A DNA stretch of 64,000 bases from Lineus longissimus (lineage: Eukaryota; Nemertea; Pilidiophora; Heteronemertea; Lineidae), in assembly GCF_910592395.1 (NCBI RefSeq), contig NC_088310.1, forward strand, positions 12,903,501 to 12,967,500. Reading direction: 5' to 3'. Below, in pieces: positions 1 to 10,599 of this stretch; the stretch's first letter is position 1; every line of letters begins with the position of its first letter. Both the position numbers and the translations under genes were made by a program. The notes below the pieces were generated by a model that was given only the letters and a program-made list of their open reading frames with translations, searched no databases and had not been told where the DNA came from.

Positions 1-1140
1 AAGGATGCTCCTTGCTTCGCGGTCACTGGCCTTGACCATGGTGGCCCATTGTTTTGTATAGATTTTCCCAAGAAGAAATTCTATATCCTGTTGTTCACTT
101 GCGCGGTGGTCCGGGCTGTCCACCTTGAGCTCACAGACTCATTGAACCTACCTGATTGTATCCTGGCGATTCGGAGGTTTGCTGCTCGGAGGGGTCTCCC
201 CTCTGAGTTCCATTCTGATAATGCAGCCACGTTCACTGGGGCAGATACTTTGTTGCAGCAGTATTTTGGTCCCCATAGTCCAAAGTGGAATTTCATCGCC
301 CCAAGGTCCCCATGGTGGGGAGGGTTCTGGGAGCGGCTTGTGGGTTCAGTGAAGCGGTCTCTGAGGAAATCGCTGGGTAAGAAATCACTGACTCGATCAG
401 AGCTTGAGACTACGTTGCATGAGGTAGAGGCAAATGTCAACTCGCGACCTTTGACCTTCGTTGGTGACAGTTTGGATTCCCCAAACCCCTTGACACCTTC
501 ACACTTCCTCATTGGTAGGCCCGCTGGATTTCAAGTTGAGATTGCGAAGGATTCTCTCAATAATCCTGAGGTTGTGCTCGCGAAGGATTTGGGTGCTCGA
601 GAAGCAGTCCGTCAAGCTAGGCTGGATGATTTCTGGAAGGTGTGGAGCGATGACTATTTGAGAAACCTTCCCCCTGTGTCTAAGAAATTTCAGGCTTCTT
701 GCAATGTGAAGGTTGGATCAGTAGTGTTGATCAGAGAGGATCATGTCCCTCGGATGTCTTGGCCCCTAGCTGTGGTCACTGAGACCTTTCCTGGTAGGGA
801 TGGCATTGTGAGAAGTGTTCGCCTGAAGACTGCCACTGGGTTTCTCACTAGATCTGTTCAGAGATTACATGACCTTGAAATCAGTGCACCCCTGCCTAAC
901 CAAGATTCTGATGCTTCTGAAACCAATAATGTTGATTTGAATGAATCCTTCAGTCAGGACCTTGTCGCTGACTTGAGAGGAAATCTTGATACTGATGTTG
1001 ACACTGAGGCAGTCTCTGTCGTTGAGACAAGCACAGAGACCCCCTCTAGGCCTAGTTGTGAATCTGATGATAGCGTTGCTGTAGCGAAGACTACTAGAAC
1101 TGGCCGGGTCGTTAGACCACGGGATAGATTGGATCTGTGA
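1..1140 (+). CDS. BEL/Pao retrotransposon pol, 3' part (integrase and C-terminal domain), 5' cut by window edge
   Basis: The frame is open from base 1 to a TGA at 1138-1140 (379 codons visible), so the true start lies upstream of the window. Seen: an integrase core with the DDE triad, namely Asp in GLDHGGPLF (about residue 12), Asp in FHSDNA (about 73) and Glu in WWGGFWERLV (about 111). The text LFTCAVVRAVHLEL is typical of BEL/Pao integrases. A C-terminal region at about residues 212-294 (FWKVWSDDYLRNLP, VGSVVLIRED, WPLAVV) matches the DUF5641 domain that follows integrase in BEL/Pao polyproteins. The tail is Ser/Thr/Asp-rich and ends VRPRDRLDL. No stop or frameshift interrupts it, so the copy may be fairly young. 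Integrase joins the element's cDNA to host DNA. The family call is firm; activity cannot be judged without the 5' part. Confidence 0.93.
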   Translation, partial: KDAPCFAVTGLDHGGPLFCIDFPKKKFYILLFTCAVVRAVHLELTDSLNLPDCILAIRRFAARRGLPSEFHSDNAATFTGADTLLQQYFGPHSPKWNFIAPRSPWWGGFWERLVGSVKRSLRKSLGKKSLTRSELETTLHEVEANVNSRPLTFVGDSLDSPNPLTPSHFLIGRPAGFQVEIAKDSLNNPEVVLAKDLGAREAVRQARLDDFWKVWSDDYLRNLPPVSKKFQASCNVKVGSVVLIREDHVPRMSWPLAVVTETFPGRDGIVRSVRLKTATGFLTRSVQRLHDLEISAPLPNQDSDASETNNVDLNESFSQDLVADLRGNLDTDVDTEAVSVVETSTETPSRPSCESDDSVAVAKTTRTGRVVRPRDRLDL

Positions 1141-1560
1141 AGATATGGTATAGTGTAACTATCTGTCTTGAGGTGCGTTGAGTTTCTAAAGGTGACTTTC
1201 TGTAAATTCCGTACTCTTGCTGTTGAACTTGAATTTGTCTGCATTGGTTATCTGTCTGATACACTTTCTTCTACCAGTAATTGTAGGATTTTAGTAGGAT
1301 GTGCTGAATTTGCCACAATATTGGGTATAGGTACAATCAGAGACAAGCCTATCGGCGTCTGATTCACAATGTGGTTTGTGAGGAGTGTCATAGTCGTCAA
1401 CAGTGTAGCTTACGTATTTCGAAGACCAGTGGAATTGGCGGCGTCAAATTATTAGTGAAATTTATAATTTACAAATTACAAATTACAAATCGTTTATTGA
1501 AACCGTGTAAAAAGTTACATTTTACATAAGATGAAAGTACAATGACCATAAGCATGATGA
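1141..1560 (+). mobile_element. Probable 3' UTR of the BEL/Pao element (start of it)
   Basis: T/G-rich, stop-filled sequence directly after the BEL/Pao stop codon. Its base composition resembles 6540-7340, which precedes a polypurine tract and LTR. I infer that 1141 to about 1440 is the start of the element's 3' untranslated region and that later insertions separate it from its tail. No LTR lies close to the ORF, which would be usual, so the join is an inference. No gene is seen here. Confidence 0.4.
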
Positions 1561-1564
1561 ACTA

Positions 1565-2200
1565 AATAACTGGTGTGACATTGTTGTGGATTTGGTGGTG
1601 TGCAGCTGGAGGAGTGGACAATGTCACAACCAGGGTTCCTACATTATGTACAGTGGAACCTCCGTTAGTAGACACCTCTCTATTAAAGACAACCTTTCCA
1701 ATAAGGACACTGGTTTTGGTCCCAAATTGGTTGTTTCCATTCAATTTTGACTTCTCTAATCAGTCTTTGGGTGTTCCGAATGCTTGACACATTTCGAACA
1801 TGTTTTGGTTGGAAACAACCCTACAGTCTTGCACTTATGGCTGAATGAATGACAGTGCATTTTCGTGTAAGCTCGGTGACGAAATGCTGCGACACTATTC
1901 GTCACCAACATGCTTGATGGGTGGTGCCATCTGCACAAAGGACGATGAATTAAATAACTGATGTGACATTGTCGCTGCATTTGCAGGTGTCCACATCGAG
2001 GAGTAGATGATGTCACTACATGTACCAGGGTTTGTACTTTCATATACAGTGGACCTACTTTTTGTGGACACCTTTCTATTGAGGACAACCTCTTTAATAA
2101 GGACAGTAGTTTTTGGTTCCAAATTGGTTGTTTCCATTCAACTCGACTTCTCAGTTTAGGACACCTCTCTGCTAAAACAGCACTTTTCAGTCCCTGGGGC
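1565..2200. repeat. Two tandem diverged copies of a pogo/Tigger-like inverted-repeat end
   Basis: Two related blocks, about 1565-1775 and 1945-2155, are offset by roughly 380 bp. Each has a GTGACATTGT stretch, then an ACAGTGGAACCT-like or ACAGTGGACCT-like motif, then a CACCTNTCTATT-like stretch and CCAAATTGGTTGTTTCCATT. The words CAGTGGAACCTC and CTCTATTAAGGACACC are typical of pogo/Tigger-family terminal repeats. Related fragments recur near 37340-37500 and 46800-46925. No transposase frame is visible, so these are non-autonomous remnants. Confidence 0.5.
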
Positions 2201-2230
2201 ATTTCTGGAAATTTCATGCTATAGAGCAAT

Positions 2231-2824
2231 TGGTTCAGCTAAGTGACAAGAACAGTACTATAAGACGGTTTTAAAAAGTTGAAAATTATTTATTTAAATG
2301 ACATATGAATGGTTCAGCAGTAATTGGCAGTGTGCATTATGTAATGAAATATGATTTACATAATATAACATTTTTGTGACAAATAGTACAGATGATGGAT
2401 AAATCGATACAGTGGATAGCTGTTAGAATATGCAATACATGCAATAGCATTTGTTTTTATTGAGATTTTGCGAGAACCAAGTGGTATTTTGACAAGATAA
2501 TAGAAAGCCAATAACACTACAAGAACATGACTTCAATACATTGACATTGTAGTACTTGGTATACTAAAAATATTCAAAGATGGGTATCTTGAGTTAAAGT
2601 ACAAGATGTATGAATGAAGGAGGCACTCTGGTAAGAAATGGTGTCGCTAATGAAAGATTAGAATTAAGACATATCTCTGTATTTCATGTGGTGTACTGAC
2701 AAATGGTGCAGTTTGTTAGCAATTTTGTACATAGTTGGTGTGTCATGTTTATTCATACATCTTGCTATATAAAAGCGAGTGAGAGAGGCATTGTGACATT
2801 AGAGTGTTGTATATCTATAGAATA
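2231..2824. other. AT-rich non-coding stretch, nothing recognised
   Basis: No open frame with protein-like composition, no RNA gene pattern and no strong repeat was recognised between the pogo-like repeats and the 190-bp MITE. Confidence 0.5.
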
Positions 2825-3014
2825 TGTGACCCGTCACAGCAAAACCAGGTACATGTCGCACAGAAGATGAGCCTAAATGACACCAGGAGATAATGGAAGA
2901 AATTGATGTGCTCATATTTTACAAAAGGCAGACAATAGATAAATGAACAAACAGTCCGTCTCAACCTGCCAAGCTCAGAGCGACATGCGCCTGGTTTTGC
3001 TGTGACGGGTCACA
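2825..3014. mobile_element. 190-bp MITE, copy 1 (TGTGACCCGTCACAGC ends)
   Basis: Terminal inverted repeats of about 25 bp read TGTGACCCGTCACAGCAAAA at the left and the complement at the right (TTTTGCTGTGACGGGTCACA). TA lies on both outer sides, as a TA target duplication would give. A second copy of exactly the same length lies at 17335-17524, and the internal sequences align along their whole length with scattered substitutions. There is no coding capacity, so this is a non-autonomous DNA transposon. Confidence 0.88.
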
Positions 3015-3339
3015 TATACAAAGTTTACATAAAACAAGATTTGTATGTTTATTTAGGAGGAGTACAAAAGTTGTATATAAAATGCCGACTTCATAATGAT
3101 TTATAGGACACAAAATTTGACATGACAGCATTTTATAAAATATGAATAATCTATAATGAGAATAGTTTTGTAGCACCAATGATTTGAAAATACTGAATTT
3201 ATTTATTGCATGAAAAGAACACAAAAAACAGGACGATTACATGATTGTCACATGCTTGTCACATGCGTGAAATATATTGTCATGGATGGGCATTGGGAAC
3301 AAAAAGAATTGCTGTTATCAGCTGCATTGGTAGCGATTG

Positions 3340-3790
3340 CTTTAGCTGATTTTCAGAAACTGACAGGAATGAGAATGTTGATATAGTGTTGAAAAAATAT
3401 TTTTATAACATACATTGCATTCAAATAACACTAAGAAGTAGACGAGTACTAATTTCGCACACTTGAAAATATATGGACATTGACTGTCACTGGTAGTGGT
3501 AGTAGAGTAATTACATGCCATCAGCAGCACTAATTCAGACAGTTTTCGCTGTGCTTCAGTAACTGACTGGAATGACTAAGTTTGATTGTGCTGAAATGAT
3601 ACATAATAACGTACATTGCATAAACAAAATGATTACAAGATTTGTACTGTCTTGAAATATATGGACAGGGACAGTCACTGGAAGTTTGACATGCCATCAG
3701 TTGCACTGCTCCCGACAGTTTTCACTGTGCTTCAGTAACTGACTGGAATGACTAAGTTTGATTGTTCTGTATTTGCCTCCATTTGGATTT
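3340..3790. repeat. Three-unit diverged tandem repeat, about 180-200 bp period
   Basis: The phrase CTTCAGTAACTGACTGGAAT occurs near 3554 and again near 3730. A weaker form (TTTCAGAAACTGACAGGAAT) lies near 3351. Each is followed by a run containing ACATTGCAT or TTTGATTGT, and GAAAATATATGGACA or GAAATATATGGACA precedes the next unit. The units are diverged and of unequal length. No coding sequence is seen. Confidence 0.65.
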
Positions 3791-6539
3791 TGTGAACAAA
3801 AGTTACTAACCTTGTGTAATTGAAGTGTCGAATTCGCCTTGGTCGAAATGATAATACAGTAAATAAATCTATTGAATGTTGCTGAAAAGAAAACATTTAC
3901 TACGTTAGAAGCCATGTACATGATAACACCACCACCACCATTATCAATATCATCACAAGTCAACTGGGGAATATGTGTGATATTTGTTCAAAACTTGCGT
4001 ATATGGTATTTGCAGGTCTATTGTATTGTAACATATTTTTCACTTTCAAAATTAACTTTTTTACTAGAAATTATGAATCAATACTAACCGTAAGAAGCGT
4101 ATGAAATTACAGAAGGCCTTCGTCGAAAAATGTAATGTACTTGTACTCATTCGTGTCATTAAACCTGAAAGCAGCACAGCATAACAGTGAAATTACCGTG
4201 ACATCAATGGATGTCAAACTAACGTAGTGACGTAAATTTGAATTCGAAGTGCACAATTTCACAATTAAGGTTTTGAACACATTGAGAACTGAAAAACTTC
4301 ATACAAATGCTTTCACACCAATGATATGATTGTGGCGCTCCTGATGAGGTATCGCCCTCTGCTAAGCAGCTTTGGTCGTAACTAGGGTAAATGTTTTTTT
4401 CAAGTGATATGAGCGATGCAATACCTTAGTTACCACCAGCGCCACGTAGCAGTCAATGAAGTTGTGCTGGTACCCCATTAACGTCATGCTTCAAATTTGA
4501 AGAAATTAATATTACCTTCATTAAGTACGTAATTTACACCAGGCCTTTGTCGAAAATGTAGATCTCGAAGTCTAACTGTATTAATGAAAGAAAACATCAA
4601 TGTGACAATATGGTCTACTATTTATGAGGGGGAGAACGGGTATTTTCGGGACACTGGGATGGGCCGAAAATAACTGTCGGGATTCGGGATAGACACCCTT
4701 ATTTTAGCGGGATTCGAGACAAGCCGTGTTTTGCGTCACGATTCAGCTAAAATTGCATATTGGGAAACGGGATAAGCCTTTTTCCTAACGGGACGTCGAG
4801 ACAGTTACCCCCCCCCCTTCCCCGTTCCCACCCTCATGACATGTAGCATTGATTGATTGTATTGTAGGCCTATTGTTACTCACAATCTATTTTTTTGTAA
4901 TTGATACTGGTAGTATCAATGTGAAATATGCCACACGTTGGGAGCATGCAAGGCCTAGTACAATACACCATCATCACAATCAAATATTTCAATAATACAC
5001 TGTCAACGAGAGTGAATGTTCAACCATCAATCACGTGCATTGTAGTGTAGCCTACATCCCCCATGACGGCTTGCGCCCCGCTGACACGACGAGCACATGG
5101 CTGAGCCAATCCATCGCCTATACACTACTTTACAAAAATCGACACCTACTGAAACTTTCACTAATTATTCTCGGAAATGTACTTTATCGTTACATCAATA
5201 AATGCACATTCGAATTTCAAAACTACCACTTATTTTTGCCGTGAAACTGACCTGAGTTATCGAAACACCGTCACTACGAAAAGAGGAAGAAGCAGGTCCG
5301 CATTTATCGAAATATTGCTAAATATAATTGTCAAAATGTCGACCAAATTACCAATTAAATCACAATAAACTTATCAAATGTTCACTCATGCCTTTGGGTG
5401 AAAAAATACTGATTTTTCAATCATTCTCAATTTTACAAATCACCAATCACAAAAAGAAATAATGATGCAATTACCCAAAATAGATGAGATTTGACCACTG
5501 GTATAATTCCGCCATCTTGGATATCGGCATCGTCACCACCACTTCAAATTCTAAAGTCTTATTCAGGCCTAATGTGTCACCTGCTGTGGTAAAATGGCTT
5601 GTTTTATCAATAAATAACAAAATATGATCTTTGTAAATAAAATCGGAGATCTTCTGGTGTGTTTTTATGTGAATTTATTACGAACTATCAATGCAGCGCA
5701 GGGCAGCCATCGTGTTCTCATGCGTAGTGGCGATGCGATAGCCATCCGCGGCACTGCTTTTCAAGATGGTGGCAATTGCCCAGTGCTAGAGGCGTTGTAA
5801 GGAAAATTGAGAACAGGCCCCTAATGAATGAACTCTCAACGATATCGATATATTTTCGTAATTCCAGCACAACTGTTCAACAATGAACGTCCACCGACAA
5901 TCCCACTTAACGAATATTAATATCAATTCATATCATGTATCTTAAAACGCTTTTATTTCATTTTAAAAAGAGTTATCGAGTGAACGATGACCTCCTACCG
6001 TACCCTCGAAATAAACAGCCAAAATGACCACAAAAACACCTTTTTAGAAAAAAACAGCGATTTTTACGAAATAAATGTCATCAGAGACGAAACTAGACAC
6101 TAATTTAGCTAGGTATGCACAGTAATAGTACCTGAAGTGATCGATTTCAAGGAGAAAATACACTGAAAACAACTTTTCAGGAACAGAAATAAGATCACAT
6201 TGTGAATAACAGTTTCTATTGGTGAATGTGAAGAATATTTGTGTATTCCATGATAACTGCATGATTATTAGTATGTTTCGCCTGTATGTGTTACATGTAC
6301 AACACAGAATCAGTGATATTGAGGTGTAATTTTGTATTGTGTACAGTGTTTTACTCAGAAGCGCCATTTGAGCAAGATTTCTTCTGATTGTGATTTGAAA
6401 TGTTTGATACTGTAAGGTAAACCGTGTACCAGTTGTGCACCCAATTTGGATGTTCCTAGATTTGTATTTGCTGAGGAAATTAGAATGTGACATACATGTA
6501 GAGACGTGTTTGATAAGGGACACTGTGTGTAACATTTGT
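3791..6539. other. Non-coding, AT-rich stretch with minor repeats
   Basis: No conserved coding frame was recognised. A short repeated phrase (GGCCTTCGTCGAAAAATGTA near 4113 and GGCCTTTGTCGAAAATGTA near 4543) and a quasi-repetitive GGGAT/CGGGA stretch at about 4625-4830 ending in a C-run are visible. The longest open frame (6044-6535, minus) has low-complexity composition and resembles nothing known. Confidence 0.5.
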
Positions 6540-7599
6540 AAGTACCCGGATATTTGTGAGTGTATCTGCTTCTAGGTAATTTGTCTGACTGGGAGAAGTT
6601 GTATGCTCATTGGGAGTAGAAGAGTGTGTTAGCTGCTAAGGTCTCTTTACCCCTACATTGTGTTCAAGGGCAGCTGGTAAGATTTGTGCTAAATTAAGGT
6701 TGCCATGTTTGAGTATTGTCAATATTTGCTAAGTGGACAGACATGACCTGTTGGAGTTTACAGTAATTTGTATGCAGAGATGAATGTTTAGGTAAACTAG
6801 GGTTAATTTCTGAATTGGATGTGTGTCTAAGTTGACTACTAATTAGCAACAGTAAGCCTGTGACTATTGGGTTGTAGTATGTTTCATACTTGTGTAATTT
6901 GAGTTGTAGGATTTGTTGACTGTTGGTTGTAATCATACCACTTTTACATGTATGTATGGTAAAGTTAAAATCTTTAGTGTTTATGATTTCTTGTTTTAAG
7001 CACCGCTGGTATTTTGGATTTCTCTCAGATAGCTATGTATAATAGAGAAGCAACTTTGTTCCTTACTGTGAAGCTGGTTAAAACTAGACCCCTTTGAACC
7101 TTTTCTTTCAGTCTAATAATAGTAGCTCTGGGTGTAGACTTTAATGTAGGCATGATTTATTGATTAGTCTTGAGCTGTTGGTTTTTGGTGCCTTAGTGCG
7201 TTTGTCTAATTCTGACGTTGGTTATTTGTTGCTCTTGAGTAATGCTTACATTGAACTCTCACTTGGAAAGTATGATTTTCATGTATAGTATAATATTTTC
7301 CCTCTAGGTTAAATTGGAGTGATATTGGATCCCTCCAAGGTGGGGAGAATGTTGGAGATTGACCTCTTAGTTTAATCTTAGGCCTAATGCTGTGTCGCCA
7401 TCTGTGATTGTAGTTTGTAACCAAACCCCCTTTTTGTCTTTCCCGCCACTAAACTTGTTGGAGCTCTCCTATTGTTTTTACATTTTAAAGGTGCTAATAA
7501 AAGAGTTAGATTTGTAAAATAGAAACACGAGGGTTTCTTTCCGTTATTTAGCCGGCAAGTTTCGCCAATTTCGGGCTGGTTCCGTGGTCCCCGAAAACA
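6540..7599 (+). mobile_element. 3' tail and LTR of a BEL/Pao-type LTR retrotransposon
   Basis: A T/G-rich untranslated-looking stretch (6540-7335) leads to a purine tract AAGGTGGGGAGAA (about 7337-7349). It is followed by a 250-bp LTR at 7350-7599 that begins TGTTGGAGATT and ends CCCGAAAACA. The ends TGTT and AACA are inverted copies, as expected for an LTR. AATAAA lies inside the LTR near 7497 and could serve as its poly(A) signal. Plus orientation agrees with the BEL ORF at 1-1140, so this could be the 3' end of that element, separated from it by later insertions. It could also be a separate 5'-truncated copy. Confidence 0.65.
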
Positions 7600-9588
7600 T
7601 CTGTAAATGGAATGCTCCGAACATTACGTAGACGTCATCAAATCGTGGCTGTTCAGTGACTTGGATCTTTGTAGCCCTTTTAGCAACATCAAGATCGTAG
7701 GAAACAACGCCGTATGGTTGTTCGCACTCCTGAGCACACTTTTGGGTAAGGGACAGCGTTTCCACTACAACATCATCATTCGTCGGTGAGCGATCGATAG
7801 TTGGCATGTACAGAACAACCTGCTTTGGGAGATGGTCGACGTAATACCGAGCATTGAAACCTATCCACATTGGGACGTTCTCTATTTCAAATGCATGGGC
7901 TGCCATCCATAAGAAGTCAAGCTTTCTTGACTCCTTGGACACATCTAGAAGTTCCCTGAAATCTTTCTTTTCATAGGCAAAGTTGTCCATTCGTGGTTTT
8001 TTCCTGTATGGAGGTAGGGCAGTACTTGGAACATCTAATCTGCGGCGCTTCCTTTCTCTACCAATCACCGGCATCTTTTCTACCACTGTTGCTGTTGGTT
8101 CATCTACTAGTCTGGGCGTTGGGATGCTCTGATACATGATACCCATGGTATCGTGTAAGGTGTCTGTGCCTGAAAGTGTCTGGGTCAGTTCGTCATAATT
8201 GTCGAAGGCTAACCCACAGGGGATACCGGACACCGACCCTGCAGGACAAGTCAAACCGCGGTCTAAAGTGGCATATGCAAGTTCTGTCTCGAGTTCCTCA
8301 GCTTTGGTGTAATTCAAGCAATGACCTAATCTATTCAACATTGTCACTGTCTTCCTACTCCCAGTTAGTGACTTCAATGACATTGCTGTTAAGATTTGCT
8401 TTCGCGGTTTTAGGGCGCCATGTTTTACTATGAAGAGTGAATCCTGGCTCATGGAATCTGAACGACGCTTGACCGAATCAGAATATGAACCTCGCGCAGG
8501 ACCTCCCAGCAATGCACTAAAGAACATCTTAACCAAATCAGGAGGAGTTCCCTCTCCTTTTTTCAGTGATTCTATACTGAGTGGGTCAGAAAGGGGCTCG
8601 CTCTTTACAGTTTTAAGGGCCTGCCTAAGAAGCAGAGCAGCTTTTGTAACCTGTCCCTCTGGAGATGACTTAAAGTCATACACTGCTCTGATGGATGAAT
8701 ACTCTATGGTAGTACTGTGTACTATCACACCTTGCTGCTTACAGTCTGGAGAATGGAGGGTGATCATGTCTGGGAACTGTTTAGTCAACAGATCTCCTAG
8801 ATACTGGGATTTGCTGATTGAAGGAACCACCTCTAGTTCAGTACATAGGTCAGTGTATTGCTCATAAATTGAGACAAGACGCTCAGGTCTCTGGTTGCCA
8901 ATCACATTCTCTTTTACGTAGGAGTAGATACTTTCTAGGGGAATCTTGACATCAACAGGTTCCTCGGCGATAGGGGGAAGAAAACCTTGCATGCGATCAG
9001 CTTTGCGAATATGCAGGGAACGACAAGTGTGATGGTACTGGGCTTCCTTCGCTATCAAGTCACCACCGCTGATTTTTACAATTACATGAGTAAGCTTGAG
9101 CTGGTTAGCAACCTGAATTATCTTTTGCTCTGCCTGCCTGGTTTCAATTTTTCCGAGAAGCTCTCTCGTTCCATCTGGCCGCCTTCTAGATTTTTTCTCA
9201 CAAAATAAACATGTATCAGGAAAAATACCAACATTTGATGCACCTTTGATTGAATTGTCATCAACCGAAGCTGTTGTTACAGAGCGCAACACCTTTGTTT
9301 TTCGGCCTCAAGTCTCATCAGATCTAGGATGAAACTGAGAGGCAACCGCTGTAAAGTTCTTGTAGCACTTGCTGTGGTACCCATCGGTATTGGCTGGACA
9401 CTCTGGCAACGCATCAATTACTACCTTAAATTTTGAGGAGTGATAGTTTCTCATGTTCTTCCTTGCCTCCGCAGCACGCTGAACCACGGTCCACTTCTCT
9501 GCTTGCCACTTCTGTAACTTCGTAGCTTCGTTGGGTAGAATGTGTATCAGACAATTTGAAGGCACTGACTCAGCAGCAGGTGCGGCTG
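7544..9588 (-). pseudogene. Uncharacterised invertebrate multi-copy family protein, last exon; internal TGA and LTR-truncated 3' end
   Basis: On the minus strand an exon begins after a good acceptor (TTTTCCTTACAG, exon base 1 at 9588). It stays in one frame to TAA at 7546-7544, apart from a single in-frame TGA at 9310-9308. Visible parts are a CLFCEKKSRRRPDGTRELLG Cys pair followed by AQYHHTC, and before it a similar GYHSKCYKNF end, which together look like two zinc-binding N-terminal modules. Near the C-terminus are CAQECEQPYGVVSYDLDVAK and FGAFHL, which I associate with large families of uncharacterised, probably transposon-linked proteins in invertebrates. The last 16-18 codons lie inside the LTR ending at 7599, so the normal C-terminus after FGAFHL is lost. 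The TGA falls where CGA (Arg) would fit, in ...DET-stop-GRK.... A true gene with read-through is less likely than a decayed copy. No function is assigned. Confidence 0.65.
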
Positions 9589-9968
9589 CTGTAAGGAAAA
9601 AAACAACATGCTTGTCAAACTAATTAAATGATGAAACTGGGATGAAAATAAAACGAGCCACAGCTACATTTAGCTTTATTGGTCATATCCAACGGGAAAA
9701 CCACAGAAACAAATATCCTACAAACCTTGGTCAGACGTAACTGTTGTCATTCTGTTTGTCAAGTTTGAAGGCACTGACTCAGCAGCAGGTGCGGCTGCTG
9801 TAAGGAGAAAACAACATACTTGTCAAACTACATGATGAAACTGGGATGAAAATAAAACGACTTGGAAACAAATACATTTAGCTTTATTCGTCATATCCAA
9901 CGGAAAAGCCACAGAAACAAATATCCTACAAACCTTGGTCAGGCGTAACTGTTGTCATTCTGTTTGTC
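9551..9968. repeat. Direct tandem duplication, about 207-bp unit
   Basis: 9551-9757 and 9758-9968 are near-identical: both contain GAAGGCACTGACTCAGCAGC, AAACTGGGATGAAAATAAAA and CTACAAACCTTGGTCAG in the same order. The two units differ by small indels. The duplication carries an exon end, an intron and an exon start, and so creates the extra 72-nt exon. Confidence 0.9.
9726..9797 (-). pseudogene. Duplicated 72-nt internal exon of the same minus-strand gene
   Basis: The minus-strand acceptor TTCTCCTTACAG precedes base 9797 and the donor AAG|GTTTGT follows base 9726. The exon is 72 nt with phases that keep the frame (2 nt, 23 codons, 1 nt) and encodes APAAESVPSNLTNRMTTVTS-like text. Its 5' half repeats the beginning of the next exon (9588 downwards) and its 3' half repeats the preceding exon (9934-9993). 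It arose by a tandem duplication of about 207 bp with one breakpoint inside each exon. Confidence 0.65.
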
Positions 9969-9993
9969 AAGTGAAGGGGATTTTTTGCATTTC
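9934..9993 (-). pseudogene. Upstream 60-nt exon of the same minus-strand gene
   Basis: Acceptor TTCTTTCTTGCAG precedes base 9993 and donor AAG|GTTTGT follows base 9934. The reading phase (2 nt, 19 codons, 1 nt) joins in frame to the 72-nt exon and would also join directly to the last exon. It encodes NAKNPLHLTNRMTTVTPDQ. Further upstream exons were not identified. Confidence 0.55.
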
Positions 9994-9999
9994 CTGCAA

Positions 10000-10599
10000 G
10001 AAAGAACATATTATTAACGTAGGACAACCCTTCTAATAGCGAGAAATGAAAAATATTCATGAGTGCGACACGGAGCCGGCATCTATGATAATCTTAGTCA
10101 ATTATCCCTTTTTGATATTATGAAACACTAAAATGGTGTTTGTTCATTGGAATGAATCTTCCATGTTGTCGATGCATGCAGGCAAAAGAATTCGATTTAA
10201 CTAATCCTTACCTTGTATTTATCTCAGCTTTCAATCAGTGTTGCGAAAAATACATCGTTACGTAACTTTCCATCAGATTCCGATTTACCTCATGCCAAGG
10301 AAATTAAATATTGACTTGAACACCATCCCAGTAGCATTTCACCACTGCATTGATGTGGACACGTCCCTTGTGATACGGCCTGACACGTCTGATCTTATGA
10401 TCAGAAGTAGGACTAAGAGATAGGACAGTAGGACAGTAGGCCTATTACTATTATAGGCATCTGTAGGTCCTGTTGCTATTCCATTAAAGCAGGTTGGTGA
10501 CTCACAAAATAACTAAAAATGTTTACAGAAAATGAAAATGAAAACTTATCATTTTATCATGAATGGTACTAGGCATTAAAAGAAGCGAGCTTCGTGTTT
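10000..10599. other. Non-coding, nothing recognised
   Basis: Possible upstream intron of the minus-strand gene. A donor-like AATACAAG|GTAAGG is present on the minus strand near 10210, but no convincing exon could be built around it. Confidence 0.4.

Noticed and set aside
81-512. Minus-strand ORF opposite the BEL/Pao integrase
   Set aside because: Antisense shadow of a clear coding region.
6044-6535. 163-codon minus-strand ORF
   Set aside because: Low-complexity composition in AT-rich DNA, no motif; judged a chance frame.
8430-8867. Plus-strand 145-codon ORF
   Set aside because: Antisense shadow of the minus-strand uncharacterised gene.
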